NCBI RefSeq assembly: GCF_017744435.1
Contig: NZ_JAGIBG010000039.1
Location: 1-49,540, forward strand
Origin: Pseudomonas sp.
GTDB taxonomy: Bacteria > Pseudomonadota > Gammaproteobacteria > Pseudomonadales > Pseudomonadaceae
Length of the DNA stretch: 49,540 nt
Direction of reading: 5' to 3'
Position 1 is the stretch's first letter, and each line of letters begins with the position of its first letter. The translations under genes were made by a program, and so were the position numbers. The notes under the pieces were generated by a model, which was given only the letters and a program-made list of their open reading frames with translations, had not been told where the DNA came from and ran no database searches. Of the stretch, positions 23,941 to 34,810 are shown piece by piece.

Positions 23941-26142
23941 GTGAAGAACCTGCAAGGCCCACCTCGCACCCGGCTACTCGCCCTGGCAACACTGGTGCTG
24001 GTGATTCCCCTGGTCGTGCGCGCGGCGCTGGGCTGGTCCAGCCCCTATGGCTATCTGTCGGACCTGGCGCTGGGCAGCCTGCTGGTGTTGCTGTTGCATC
24101 GCCGCGCGTGGTGGCTGGCGCTGCCGGTTCTGCTGGCCTGGGCCGCGCTTTGGGTGGCTTCGGCCGAACTGGTCAGCGCCGTTGGCAGGCTGCCGAACAG
24201 TGCCGACCTGAGCTACCTGTTCGACCCGCAGTTCATGGAAAACTCCACCGGTGGCGGCCTGGCCCATGCCTGGCTGCCCGTATTGCTGGGTGGCGGCCTG
24301 CTGGCCTGGCTGGGGAGCGCCTGGCGCAGCCGCCGCCAACCTGGCAAGCCGTTCACGCGCAAGGCCTGGGCCATCCCGGCACTGCTGTTCGCGGCCCACT
24401 GGGGCAGCCAGCACCTGGCGCCGAGCGAGGCTGACCAGTGGCGCCAGTACAACCTTCCCCATCAGTTGCTGACTGCCGCCACCGGCGATCTGCAGCGTCA
24501 GGTCCAGCACTGGGCCGGCCAGACGACCACCGTCACACCGCTGCCAAGTGCCGGCCTGACCCAGCATGACCTGAGCGGGCAGAAGCTGCTGGCAGCGCCA
24601 GGCCGCGCCCGCAACTTGCTGGTGATCACCCTGGAAGGCATCCCGGGCGCCTATGTGCGCCCCAACCGCCAGGCCCTGCACAGCCGTTTCGACGAAGACC
24701 TGATGCCCCAGCTCAGCCACTGGGCAGAACGCGGCATGAACACCCCAGACTACGTATTGCACACCCACCAGACCATCCGCGGCCTGTATGCGATGCTGTG
24801 CGGCGACTACGACAAGCTGGCCAATGGCACGCCGAAGGGTGTCGAGCTGCTCACCCAGCAACAGCGCAACCAGGCCTGCCTGCCGGCACAGCTGCGCCAG
24901 GCTGGCTTCACCACTCACTACCTGCAAGGCGCGGGCCTGCGCTTCATGGCCAAGGACCGGATCATGCCGCATATCGGCTTCGACTCGGTTCACGGGCTTG
25001 AGTGGTTCAGCAACAAGAACTACCTGGAGTTCCCGTGGGGCAAGGACGATCGGGCCTTCTTCGAAGGCGCCCTGGATTATGTCGGCCAGCTGCGCCAGCA
25101 AGACCGCCCATGGATGCTGACCTTGCTGACCGTTGGTACCCACCAGCCCTACTCCGCCCCCGAGGAATACCTGCAACGTTACGACACTGCCAAGCAAGCG
25201 GCGGTTGCCTACCTCGATGATGCGATCGGCGCCTTCCTCGACAACCTCGAACGCCAGGGCGTGCTCAAGGACACATTGGTAGTGGTCACTTCGGACGAAT
25301 CCCACGGTATTGATGGCGTGCGCCTGGCCTCGTCCTGGGGCTTCAACCTGACCCTGGCACCGGAGCAAGCGCAACTGCCGCACATCAAGACCGGTACCTA
25401 CGGCCACATCGACCTGGCCACGTCGCTGCTCGACTACTTTGCCCTGCCGATCCCGGTCGCCCTTGGCGGGCGCTCGCTGTACCGCGATTACGACAGCGGC
25501 CGGGAGATGATTTCCTACACCAACGGCATGTTGCGCTACCACGATGGCAAGGGCGTCTTCACCGAGTGCGACTTCCAGCAGCGCTGCCGCCGCTACGAAA
25601 GCCCAGGTTTCATCGCCGACAAGGCCCGCTATCTCGGTCCCGGCGACAGCACCCTAGGTGCACAGATCGGCGCGCTGGCCGGCGTGCTCGACCAGTCCCT
25701 GCTGCAGACGCCGCTCAACCTGCGTTACCAGTTCGGCGGCCCGTCCGCCATTCAGTTGCAGGCACGCATCCGCGACGACTGGGCTGACAACCTGATCGGC
25801 GCGCAGTACCTGGAAATGCCCGAGGGCTCGCATACCCGCGTGCGGGTCAAGGTACGGTCGCTGGACCCGCAGCACCCGGCCTATATCCAGCTCAAGGCCA
25901 AGGAGCTGGAGCAGGATGTGCCGCTGGGGTTGCCCGAGGAGATCCAGGTAACCGCCGACAAACCGCTGGAAATGGAATTCGGCTTCGATAACCCGACGGT
26001 GCGCAAAGCGTTTTCGTTCCACCTGCTCGGTTACGGCGGTGGCGAGGTCGAGGTCAGTGATTTCAGCGTGATCACCGCGCTACCGGGCGAGGAAGAGCCG
26101 CTGGAGGAATTGTCGGACGGGCATATCGCCCAATCCAGCTGA
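23941..26142 (+). CDS. sulfatase-fold membrane protein, LTA-synthase-like
   Basis: The roughly 733-residue inner-membrane protein has four or five N-terminal helices (about 13-140), a periplasmic alkaline-phosphatase-superfamily domain (about 225-540) and a beta-rich C-terminal extension. Metal-site motifs include LLVITLEGIPG (Glu), the probable Thr nucleophile region HTHQTIRGLYAMLCGDY, HQPYSAPEEY and TSDESHGIDG. Such enzymes transfer phosphoglycerol or phosphoethanolamine to envelope polymers; the substrate here is unknown. I prefer the GTG at 23941 (AAGGAAA 8 bases upstream) to ATG 23920, which lacks a ribosome binding site. It lies 121 bp after fapF, so a link with the amyloid matrix is possible but unproven. 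Confidence 0.8.
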   Translation: MKNLQGPPRTRLLALATLVLVIPLVVRAALGWSSPYGYLSDLALGSLLVLLLHRRAWWLALPVLLAWAALWVASAELVSAVGRLPNSADLSYLFDPQFMENSTGGGLAHAWLPVLLGGGLLAWLGSAWRSRRQPGKPFTRKAWAIPALLFAAHWGSQHLAPSEADQWRQYNLPHQLLTAATGDLQRQVQHWAGQTTTVTPLPSAGLTQHDLSGQKLLAAPGRARNLLVITLEGIPGAYVRPNRQALHSRFDEDLMPQLSHWAERGMNTPDYVLHTHQTIRGLYAMLCGDYDKLANGTPKGVELLTQQQRNQACLPAQLRQAGFTTHYLQGAGLRFMAKDRIMPHIGFDSVHGLEWFSNKNYLEFPWGKDDRAFFEGALDYVGQLRQQDRPWMLTLLTVGTHQPYSAPEEYLQRYDTAKQAAVAYLDDAIGAFLDNLERQGVLKDTLVVVTSDESHGIDGVRLASSWGFNLTLAPEQAQLPHIKTGTYGHIDLATSLLDYFALPIPVALGGRSLYRDYDSGREMISYTNGMLRYHDGKGVFTECDFQQRCRRYESPGFIADKARYLGPGDSTLGAQIGALAGVLDQSLLQTPLNLRYQFGGPSAIQLQARIRDDWADNLIGAQYLEMPEGSHTRVRVKVRSLDPQHPAYIQLKAKELEQDVPLGLPEEIQVTADKPLEMEFGFDNPTVRKAFSFHLLGYGGGEVEVSDFSVITALPGEEEPLEELSDGHIAQSS

Positions 26143-27468
<1,326 letters not shown>

Positions 27469-27813
27469 GACCGTTCCTTGGCGCCAATTGTTGGTTTTTT
27501 ACATGAAAACAGTAAGTTGCGGCGCCGAATTAACAGTAGCAACGAACTTGACGCCGCCCACGACCGTCTGTCTGCCGGATTCTGCACAGCCAGAACCGTT
27601 CGGGAATTTTTCATATTTGTTGGCGTCACAGCGGCGCTGGGAAACAAAAAAATTTGTAACTCGCAAAAAATTTTACACGCGCTGTGTGACTCCACCCCTA
27701 ACTTGGAGCATCAGTACGAGTAACCCCGCGCTGCGGATCGCGATAACACCTGAAGCGACGTAGCAGTTACGCGGACCTAATTTCGATGTTTGGGACCATA
27801 GAGAGACCGAACC
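27469..27813. promoter_or_regulatory. divergent promoter region, AT-rich
   Basis: The 345-bp gap between the sigma-54 activator and the small gene at 27814 contains no open frame I support. It is markedly AT-rich at 27605-27680 and holds two A-tract/T-tract copies in direct order, CAAAAAAATTTGTAAC (27645-27660) and CAAAAAATTTTACAC (27664-27678), 19 bp apart. The shorter string AAAATTTGT recurs at 18241-18249 beside the fap palindrome. Confidence 0.4.
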
Positions 27814-28080
27814 ATGAATGCACCGCTGCGTGTCAACGAGGCACTGCTGATTGCCGACCACGCCTTCGAACCCTTCCAGTGCGTTGCCTGGGATGCGCCC
27901 AACGGCACCGGCGAGCTGAGCCTGGCGGTGATTGACCGGACCAGCACCCGTATCGGCAGCAAACAAGTATCGTCGCGTATCTATTCCGACCCTGCACAAT
28001 GGGCCAGCCTGATCGAGGAAGTACGCGCCGAACTGTGCCAGAAAGGTTATGACCTTCAGCCTTGGTCGATGCCGAAGTAA
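27814..28080 (+). CDS. small cytoplasmic protein of unknown function
   Basis: The 88-residue soluble protein (MNAPLRVNEALLIADHAFEPFQCVAWD...) has alternating strands and one C-terminal helix (DPAQWASLIEEVRAELCQKG). No signal peptide or membrane segment. It is monocistronic, with its own upstream region and a strong hairpin 16 bases after the stop. No family is recognised with confidence. Confidence 0.7.
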   Translation: MNAPLRVNEALLIADHAFEPFQCVAWDAPNGTGELSLAVIDRTSTRIGSKQVSSRIYSDPAQWASLIEEVRAELCQKGYDLQPWSMPK

Positions 28081-28096
28081 TATCGCTGCGTCCCTG

Positions 28097-28121
28097 CAAG
28101 TGCGTGCCCGGCACGCACTTG
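28097..28121 (+). terminator. intrinsic terminator-like hairpin
   Basis: CAAGTGCGTG / CACGCACTTG form a perfect 10-bp stem around CCCGG, followed by AACAACTTTT. It ends the small gene at 27814 and may also receive the leftward cob operon. A smaller palindrome GCGACA-TAG-TGTCGC lies at 28160-28174. Confidence 0.7.
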
Positions 28122-28194
28122 AACAACTTTTCATTGGCCTGCCAGGCAACTTTCTTATTGCGACATAGTGTCGCGCCTATCCCTTTCGCCTAAC

Positions 28195-28839
28195 TCACTC
28201 CATTACCTTGAATTGCTCAAGATGCTGATAGTCGGCCTGTAGTTCCGTGGCCAACTGTTGTGCCCGGCCCAGGCGAACTGGCGCCAATTCCATGTCCACC
28301 AACACCGTTGAACAAGGCATGGGGTGCACGGCATTCCAGCGTTGCAGCCGACCATCGGTGAATACCAGGCAGCGCTGCAACTCGTGGGGATGGGCTTTCT
28401 GCCGGGCCTGCAGCCAGCGCCGCGCCTGCTCGAGCGCTGCGATCAAAGGCGTGCCGCCGCCAGCCCCCAGAGCCTGCAACCAAGGCTGCAGGTTTGCCGA
28501 CGCCTTGAGGCCATGACGCTGCCATTGCGGTACGCCACCGCTGGCCGTCAGCAGGGCTAGACGGGCACGCTGCCGATAGGCCTGGTCGAACAACTCGGCC
28601 AGCAGGCCTTTGCACTGCGCCAGGGCCTGATGGCGCCGCGTCGAAGCCGATGCGTCGACGATCACCAGCCACAGTTCATTGGCCTGGGCCTGGCGCTGCT
28701 GCCAGCAAAGATCCTGGCGCAGCTTCGGGCGCCCCTTGAGCAAGGTCGGCAGCCAGGCTACCCGGCCAGAGGATGCCGCACGGGCGCGGCCACGGCTGGC
28801 ACCCGCCAGTTTGCCGACACGGGGCATGGCATCCGCCAT
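28195..28839 (-). CDS. VWA-domain chelatase subunit (ChlD-like C-terminal part)
   Basis: The 214-residue protein is a von Willebrand A domain with the MIDAS motif DASAS (62-66) and GGGTPL (about 124-129). It corresponds to the C-terminal half of ChlD/CobT-type subunits and would pair with the ATPase encoded just upstream to drive metal insertion by CobN. The frame stays open to 29271, but upstream of 28839 it is an out-of-frame reading of the ATPase gene. The start is uncertain (ATG 28839 or 28827). It is last in the operon. Confidence 0.8.
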   Translation of the reverse strand: MADAMPRVGKLAGASRGRARAASSGRVAWLPTLLKGRPKLRQDLCWQQRQAQANELWLVIVDASASTRRHQALAQCKGLLAELFDQAYRQRARLALLTASGGVPQWQRHGLKASANLQPWLQALGAGGGTPLIAALEQARRWLQARQKAHPHELQRCLVFTDGRLQRWNAVHPMPCSTVLVDMELAPVRLGRAQQLATELQADYQHLEQFKVME

Positions 28840-28862
28840 CTTCAAACCTGGCTGGCGGATGC

Positions 28863-29864
28863 TCAGGGCTTTTTTGCCCAGTTCGGCACCTCTCGCCGCG
28901 CACCGCTGCTCACAGGCTGCGCTGGCAGCGCGCCCCAATCGCCCTGCCCGCCTTCGTCCTGCCTGTCGCGGCCATCCGCTGCACCGGGTGGCGAAGTGGC
29001 TGGCGCATCGGGCGATGTGCGGCGGCGATGGCGCAAGGCGAACTCGGCCACGGCTTCGACATCCCCCTCCTCGATCGCCTGGCCACCGCGCCAGGCACAA
29101 TGGGCACGGGCGGCGCGCAACCAGACCAGGTCGGCACGCAGGCCATCGACGCCGGCGGCGAAACAACGCTCGGTGATCCAGGCCAGGGCCTGATCGTCCA
29201 GGGCAATCGCCGCCAGCCCCTGGCGCGCCGCCTGGCAGCGCTCGCGCAGTTGCGCCTGGGCACTGGCCCACTGCTCGCAGAATGCCTGCGGGTCGCTGTC
29301 GAAGGCCAGCCGCCGGCGAATGATCTGCTGGCGCGCCTCTGGGGCTGGCAGGCCATCGAGCGCCACATTCAGGCCGAAGCGGTCGAGCAGTTGCGGGCGC
29401 AACTCGCCTTCCTCGGGGTTCATGGTGCCGATCAGGACGAAACGGGCACTGTGCCGATGGGAAATGCCGTCACGCTCGATGCGGTTGGTGCCACTGGCGG
29501 CCACATCCAGCAACAGGTCAACCAGGGTGTCTGGCAGCAGGTTGACTTCATCGACATACAACACGCCACCATCAGCGTGGGCCAGCACACCAGGGGAAAA
29601 CTGCGCCTTGCCTTGGCCGAGCGCGGCATCCAGATCCAGCGTGCCGACCAAGCGCTCTTCACTCGCCCCCAGCGGCAAGGTCACGAATGGGCCCTCGCCC
29701 AGCAGGTCGGCCAGGCCGCGCGCCAGGGTGCTCTTGGCCATGCCGCGTGGGCCTTCGATGAGCACGCCGCCGATCTTCGGGTCGATGGCGGTCAGGCACA
29801 GGGCCAGTTTGAGGTCCTCGGCACCGACCACGGCTGCCAGTGGGAATTGTACGGGTTCACTCAT
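28863..29864 (-). CDS. ChlI-type AAA+ ATPase for cobalt chelation
   Basis: The 333-residue ATPase has Walker A GPRGMAKS (38-45), Walker B VLYVDEVN (101-108), the sensor segment IGTMNPEEGELRPQLLDRFG and a disordered Asp/Gly/Pro-rich tail (from about 285) like the linker joining I and D domains in ChlD. With the downstream VWA protein it forms the motor that energises CobN. It begins 1 bp after the cobN stop, so the genes are co-transcribed. Annotators often label it magnesium chelatase; the CobN neighbour and B12 riboswitch argue for cobalt. Confidence 0.88.
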   Translation of the reverse strand: MSEPVQFPLAAVVGAEDLKLALCLTAIDPKIGGVLIEGPRGMAKSTLARGLADLLGEGPFVTLPLGASEERLVGTLDLDAALGQGKAQFSPGVLAHADGGVLYVDEVNLLPDTLVDLLLDVAASGTNRIERDGISHRHSARFVLIGTMNPEEGELRPQLLDRFGLNVALDGLPAPEARQQIIRRRLAFDSDPQAFCEQWASAQAQLRERCQAARQGLAAIALDDQALAWITERCFAAGVDGLRADLVWLRAARAHCAWRGGQAIEEGDVEAVAEFALRHRRRTSPDAPATSPPGAADGRDRQDEGGQGDWGALPAQPVSSGARREVPNWAKKP

Positions 29865-29865
29865 T

Positions 29866-32800
29866 TCAAGCCTGTTCCTCGCCGTCGAGCAATTGCTCCT
29901 CAAGCGCCTCGCGGTACTCACCGGGGGCTTCCCAAAGCCCGCGCTGCTGGGCTTCCAGCAAGCGTTCGGTGAGGTCGCGCAGGGCCTCGGGGTTGTGCTC
30001 GCGCATGAAGTCGCGGGTCGCCGGGTCGAGCACGTAGGCATCGGCCAGCGACTGGTAGTGATGGTCGTCGATCAGGTGCGTGGTGGCGTCGAAGGCGAAC
30101 AGGTTGTCGACGGTCGCGGCCAGCTCGAACGCGCCCTTGTAGCCATGGCGTTTCGCCCCGTCGATCCATTTCGGGTTCAGGGCACGGGCACGGATCACGC
30201 GGTTCAGCTCTTCTTTCAAGGTACGGATCCGCGGCCGGTCGACCTGGCTGTGGTCGCCGTGGTAACTGGCCACTACCCCGCCAGACAAGGTCTCCGACGC
30301 CGCCAGCATGCCGCCCTGGAACTGATAGTAATCGTTGGAATCGAGCAGGTCGTGCTCGTGGTTGTCCTGGTTCTGCAGCACCGCCTGCACCTGGCCCAGG
30401 CGCTGGGCGAACTGGGCGCGCGCCGGGGTGCCTTCATCGCTGGCGCCGTAGGCGTAGCCGCCATGGTTGAGGTAAACCTCGGCGAGGTCGTCACGGCTGT
30501 GCCACAAGCGGCCATCGATGGCGTTCTGCACGCCGGCACCGTAGGCGCCAGGTTTGGCCCCGAATACCCGCCAACCCGCCTGCCGCGCCGCCTGTTCGGC
30601 GTCCACGCCCTGCGCCTGCAGGCTGGCGCGCTCGCTGCGCACCCGTGCAGCCAGGGGGTTGAGGTCGTCCGGCTCGTCCAGTGCCGCCACGGCCTGCACC
30701 GCCGCATCGAACAGGCGGATCAGGTTGCCGAAGGCATCGCGGAAGAAGCCCGAAACCCGCAACGTCACGTCGACCCGTGGGCGGTCGAGCAGGCTCAGTG
30801 GCAGGATCTCGAAGTCGTCGACCCGCTGGCTGCCGGTAGCCCACACCGGGCGCACGCCCATCAGCGCCATGGCCTGGGCGATGTCGTCGCCACCGGTGCG
30901 CATGGTTGCCGTGCCCCACACCGACAGGCCCAGCTGGCGCAAATGGTCGCCATGGTCCTGCAGGTGCCGTTCGAGGATCAGGTTGGCCGAGGCGAACCCC
31001 AGGCGCCAGGCCGTGGTGGTCGGCAGGTTGCGCACATCCACGGTGTAGAAGTTGCGACCGGTGGGCAATACGTCCAGGCGACCACGGCTGGGTGCGCCGC
31101 TGGGGCCGGCCGGTACGAAACGCCCGGCCAGCGCAGCAAGCAGCCCATTGATTTCTGCCGCACCGCACGCATCCAGGTCCGGTGCGACCTGCTCGCGCAG
31201 GGCTTTTATCACCTCGTGCACCGGCTGCCATTCGGACTGCTCGGGCAATTGCGCATCCCCCTCCAGTGCCTGCTCGATGATGCGCAGCGCAAGCAACTCA
31301 AGGCGCTCGCGGGTATCGCCACAGGTGCGCCAAGCGCCCTCTTGCACGGCCTGCAGCAGCGCCGGGTGCGGGCCTGACCAGGCCTCGCCAAGGTCGCAAT
31401 CGAGCGGATCGAAGCCCAGCGCCAGTGCCTTGGCCAGCACTCGCAACAAGCTGGCATTGCCACCGCGGCCATCGCCACGCTCCACCCGTAGCAAGGCCAG
31501 CAAGGTATCGATGCGCAGGCGTGCCTGCGGCGACTGGCCGAATACATGCAGGCCGTCGCGAATCTGCGACTCCTTGAGGTCGCACAGATAGGTGTCCAGG
31601 CGCGGCAGCCACACGGCGGCATCGTCCAGCTGGCCTTCCAGCTGCAACTCACGGTCGATGTGGTTGGCCTTGACCAGTTCCAGAATGTCGCGCTGCAGCT
31701 CACGCGCGCGCCGCGGGTCGAGCAACTGGGCTTCGTAGAATTCGTCAGCGAGCTGCTCCAGGTGGCGCAAGGGCCCGTAGGTTTCGGCACGGGTCAGCGG
31801 CGGCATCAGGTGGTCGATGATCACCGCCTGGGTCCGGCGCTTGGCCTGGGCGCCTTCGCCAGGGTCGTTGACGATGAACGGGTAGATGTTCGGCAGCGGG
31901 CCGAGCAGCGCGTCCGGCCAGCATTGCGCGGAAAGGCCGACGCCCTTGCCGGGCAGCCATTCCAGGTTGCCGTGCTTGCCGACGTGGATGACGGCATCGG
32001 CAGCAAAGGCATGGCGCAGCCAGAAGTGAAACGCCAGGTAACCATGCGGCGGCACCAGGTCCGGGTCGTGGTAGACCGCGCTGGGGTCGACCTGATAGCC
32101 ACGCGCCGGCTGGATGGCGACGAAGGTCAGGCCATAACGCAAACCAGCTACCATCAGGCGGCCTGCGCGGTACATCGGATCCTGCTCGGGCGGCCCCCAT
32201 CGTTCCATCACGGCCAGGCGGTTGGCCTCGGGCAGGCGTTCGAACGCCGCCTTATAGTCCGCCAGGCTCAGGCTCTGGGCGCAGGGGCGCTGGTCGAGGT
32301 GTTCGAGGTCGTTGGTGACGCCGCCAAGCAGCTGATGAATCAATTGCGTGCCGCTGCCTGGCAGCTCCGCGAGCGGATAGCCCTCGGCCTGCAGCGCCTT
32401 GAGGATGTTCAGGGCGGCAGCCGGGGTGTCCAGGCCGACGCCGTTGCCAATGCGGCCATCGCGGGTCGGGTAGTTGGCCAGCACCAGGGCCACGCGTTTT
32501 TGCCCATTGGGCAGGCGCGCCAGTTCGACCCAGCGCCGTGCCAGCTCGGCGACGAAGTCCATGCGCTCGGGGTGCGCGCGGTAGCAGACCACGTCGGACT
32601 GGCTGCGCTCGCTGCGCCAGGCCATGTCCTTGAAACTCACCGGGCGGGTGATGATGCGTCCGTCCAGTTCCGGCAGGGCGATGTGCATGGCCAGGTCGCG
32701 AGCGCCGAGGCCCTGCTCGCTAGCCTCCCAACCGGGTTGGTTATCCTGCGCGCAGATGGCCTGCAGCACCGGGATGTCACGGCGGAACGGGCGCAGGTTG

Positions 32801-33627
32801 GGGCGTTCCGGACTGGACAAGGCAAACCCTGTGGTGTTGATCAACACCTGCGCACCCACGTCGTCCAGCCAGGCCTCGACCTGTTCCAGGCAAGCACTTT
32901 CCTTGAGGCTGGCCACTGCGATGGGCAGCGGGTTGAGGCCGGCGGCCTGCAAGCGCTCGCAGAACACGTCGATGAAGGCGGTGTTGGCGGCCTGCAGGTG
33001 CGAGCGATAGAACAACAGCGGGGCCACCGGGTATTCGGGGTTCCACTGGCTGTACCAGTCTTCGAGCAGCGCGCTAGGTTTGCGCGGGTGATACACCGAA
33101 GTCCGCGGCAAAGGCTGCGGTTCGTCCCAACGGTAATCGCGCCCCAGCCACTGGTTGGCCAGGCATTTGAACAGGTTGACGGCATTGCTTTTGCCGCCCT
33201 GGCGCAGGTAGTGCCAGAGACGCTCGGCCGGCTCGCCGATGACCGTGCCGAGGCCGGTCAGCTCCGGGTCCGGGCGGTCATCGCCGGGCACCAGGATCAG
33301 TTGCACACCGCGTGCTGCCAGCTCGACCAGCTGCTCGACGCCGTAGCGCCAGTAACCGACACCGCCGTGCAGCGACACCAGGATCACCTTGGCATGGCGC
33401 AGTACCTCGTCGACATACAGGTCGACCGAGGCATGGTTCTGCACTTGCATCGGGTTGGCCAGGCGCAGGCTGGGGAAATCGTCCGGCAGTTGCTCGGCGG
33501 TTTCGGCGAGCAATGCCAGGTGCGAGTCGCCGCTGCAGAGGATCACCAGGTCGGCGGGTGTCTGGCCGAGGTCGGCGATGCTGTCGTCCGGCACGAAGCC
33601 GCCGGGCTGGGTCCGCAGCAGGTGCAC
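29866..33627 (-). CDS. cobN: cobaltochelatase subunit CobN
   Basis: The 1253-residue cytoplasmic protein is the large subunit that inserts Co2+ into hydrogenobyrinic acid a,c-diamide in aerobic B12 synthesis. Length and motifs fit: HGGVGYWRYGVEQL near the N-terminus, VIHVGKHGNLEWLPGKGVGLS mid-protein, FFRDAFGNLIRLFD and NHEHDLLDSNDYYQFQGGM in the C-terminal half. It lies 3 bp after cobW and 1 bp before the ATPase gene, forming the unit cobW-cobN-ATPase-VWA. The frame is intact over 3.76 kb. Confidence 0.95.
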   Translation of the reverse strand: MHLLRTQPGGFVPDDSIADLGQTPADLVILCSGDSHLALLAETAEQLPDDFPSLRLANPMQVQNHASVDLYVDEVLRHAKVILVSLHGGVGYWRYGVEQLVELAARGVQLILVPGDDRPDPELTGLGTVIGEPAERLWHYLRQGGKSNAVNLFKCLANQWLGRDYRWDEPQPLPRTSVYHPRKPSALLEDWYSQWNPEYPVAPLLFYRSHLQAANTAFIDVFCERLQAAGLNPLPIAVASLKESACLEQVEAWLDDVGAQVLINTTGFALSSPERPNLRPFRRDIPVLQAICAQDNQPGWEASEQGLGARDLAMHIALPELDGRIITRPVSFKDMAWRSERSQSDVVCYRAHPERMDFVAELARRWVELARLPNGQKRVALVLANYPTRDGRIGNGVGLDTPAAALNILKALQAEGYPLAELPGSGTQLIHQLLGGVTNDLEHLDQRPCAQSLSLADYKAAFERLPEANRLAVMERWGPPEQDPMYRAGRLMVAGLRYGLTFVAIQPARGYQVDPSAVYHDPDLVPPHGYLAFHFWLRHAFAADAVIHVGKHGNLEWLPGKGVGLSAQCWPDALLGPLPNIYPFIVNDPGEGAQAKRRTQAVIIDHLMPPLTRAETYGPLRHLEQLADEFYEAQLLDPRRARELQRDILELVKANHIDRELQLEGQLDDAAVWLPRLDTYLCDLKESQIRDGLHVFGQSPQARLRIDTLLALLRVERGDGRGGNASLLRVLAKALALGFDPLDCDLGEAWSGPHPALLQAVQEGAWRTCGDTRERLELLALRIIEQALEGDAQLPEQSEWQPVHEVIKALREQVAPDLDACGAAEINGLLAALAGRFVPAGPSGAPSRGRLDVLPTGRNFYTVDVRNLPTTTAWRLGFASANLILERHLQDHGDHLRQLGLSVWGTATMRTGGDDIAQAMALMGVRPVWATGSQRVDDFEILPLSLLDRPRVDVTLRVSGFFRDAFGNLIRLFDAAVQAVAALDEPDDLNPLAARVRSERASLQAQGVDAEQAARQAGWRVFGAKPGAYGAGVQNAIDGRLWHSRDDLAEVYLNHGGYAYGASDEGTPARAQFAQRLGQVQAVLQNQDNHEHDLLDSNDYYQFQGGMLAASETLSGGVVASYHGDHSQVDRPRIRTLKEELNRVIRARALNPKWIDGAKRHGYKGAFELAATVDNLFAFDATTHLIDDHHYQSLADAYVLDPATRDFMREHNPEALRDLTERLLEAQQRGLWEAPGEYREALEEQLLDGEEQA

Positions 33628-33630
33628 GGG

Positions 33631-34698
33631 TCAGGCGCCCAGGGCCTGGCGCAGGCGCGCTTCCAGTTGCACGGCATCGAGGTCCTGGCCGATCAGCACC
33701 AGACGGGTGATGCGTGGCTCGTCGGCGCGCCAGGCGCGGTCGAAGTGCTTGTCGAAACGGGTGCCAACGCCCTGAACCAACAGGCGCATCGGCTTGCCAG
33801 GGATGGCCGCAAAGCCTTTGGCGCGCAGGATGCCGAACTCCACCACCAGCTGGGTCAGGGCATCGAGCAGCAGGCTTTCGTCGGCTTCGGGCAAGTCGAT
33901 GGAGATCGAGTCGAAGGCGTCGTGGTCGTGATCGTCATGATCATCGCCATCATGGTGAGAATCGTGATGGGTGCGACGGCCATCGATGTGCGCCTCGGAC
34001 TCTGCGCCCACGCCCAGCAGTACTTCAAGCGGCAGCCGGCCGCTGCTGGCTTCGATCACCTTGACCGCTGGCGGCAGCTCCTCAGCCACTTCGGCACGGA
34101 CCTTGGCCAGGCCTTCGGCATCGATCAGGTCGGCCTTGTTCAGCACCACCAGGTCGGCACTGGCCAACTGGTCGGCGAACAGTTCGTGCAGCGGCGATTC
34201 GTGGTCCAGGTTGGGGTCGAGCTTGCGTTGTGCGTCGACCTGGTCCGGGTAGGCGGCGAAGGTGCCAGCAGCCACGGCCGGGCTGTCGACCACGGTGATC
34301 ACCGCGTCGACGGTGCAGGCGTTGCGGATTTCTGGCCACTGGAAGGCTTGCACCAGAGGCTTGGGCAGTGCCAGGCCGCTGGTCTCGATGAGGATGTGAT
34401 CGAGGTCGCCGCGGCGTGCGACCAGTTCGCGCATCACCGGGAAGAACTCTTCCTGCACGGTGCAGCACAGGCAGCCGTTGGCCAGTTCATAGACGCGGCC
34501 GCTGGCTTCTTCCTCGGTGCAGCCGATGCTGCATTGCTTGAGGATTTCGCCGTCGATGCCAAGCTCGCCGAATTCGTTGACGATGACCGCGATGCGACGG
34601 CCCTGGGCGTTGTCGAGCATGTGGCGGAGCAAGGTGGTCTTGCCCGAGCCGAGGAAGCCGGTAACGATGGTGACGGGGAGCTTGGCCAGTGTTTTCAT
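33631..34698 (-). CDS. cobW: CobW-type metallochaperone GTPase
   Basis: The 355-residue G3E GTPase has Walker A GFLGSGKT (14-21), the metal-binding GCLCC (75-79), NKAD (187-190) and a His/Asp-rich loop at 243-260 (THHDSHHDGDDHDDHDHD). CobW is thought to deliver Co2+ to CobN using GTP. The first gene of the operon, it lies about 110 bp downstream of the cobalamin riboswitch. ATG 34698 is preferred over 34731 from alignment with the family (MKTLAKLPVTIVTGF) and an AAGG upstream. Confidence 0.93.
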   Translation of the reverse strand: MKTLAKLPVTIVTGFLGSGKTTLLRHMLDNAQGRRIAVIVNEFGELGIDGEILKQCSIGCTEEEASGRVYELANGCLCCTVQEEFFPVMRELVARRGDLDHILIETSGLALPKPLVQAFQWPEIRNACTVDAVITVVDSPAVAAGTFAAYPDQVDAQRKLDPNLDHESPLHELFADQLASADLVVLNKADLIDAEGLAKVRAEVAEELPPAVKVIEASSGRLPLEVLLGVGAESEAHIDGRRTHHDSHHDGDDHDDHDHDAFDSISIDLPEADESLLLDALTQLVVEFGILRAKGFAAIPGKPMRLLVQGVGTRFDKHFDRAWRADEPRITRLVLIGQDLDAVQLEARLRQALGA

Positions 34699-34810
34699 GT
34701 CGCGTTGCCCTTGGCAGGATGGCGCGGGCACACGGGACGAAAGCGCGGGCCAGGCCGGCCGGGCTCGTTCGCCACCGGATCACCCCGCCCGGTTGAAAGT
34801 CGAAATCGTC

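Noticed and set aside
28840..29271. Extension of the VWA gene to a 358-residue protein
   Set aside because: That part is an out-of-frame reading of the ATPase gene, rich in Arg and Pro.
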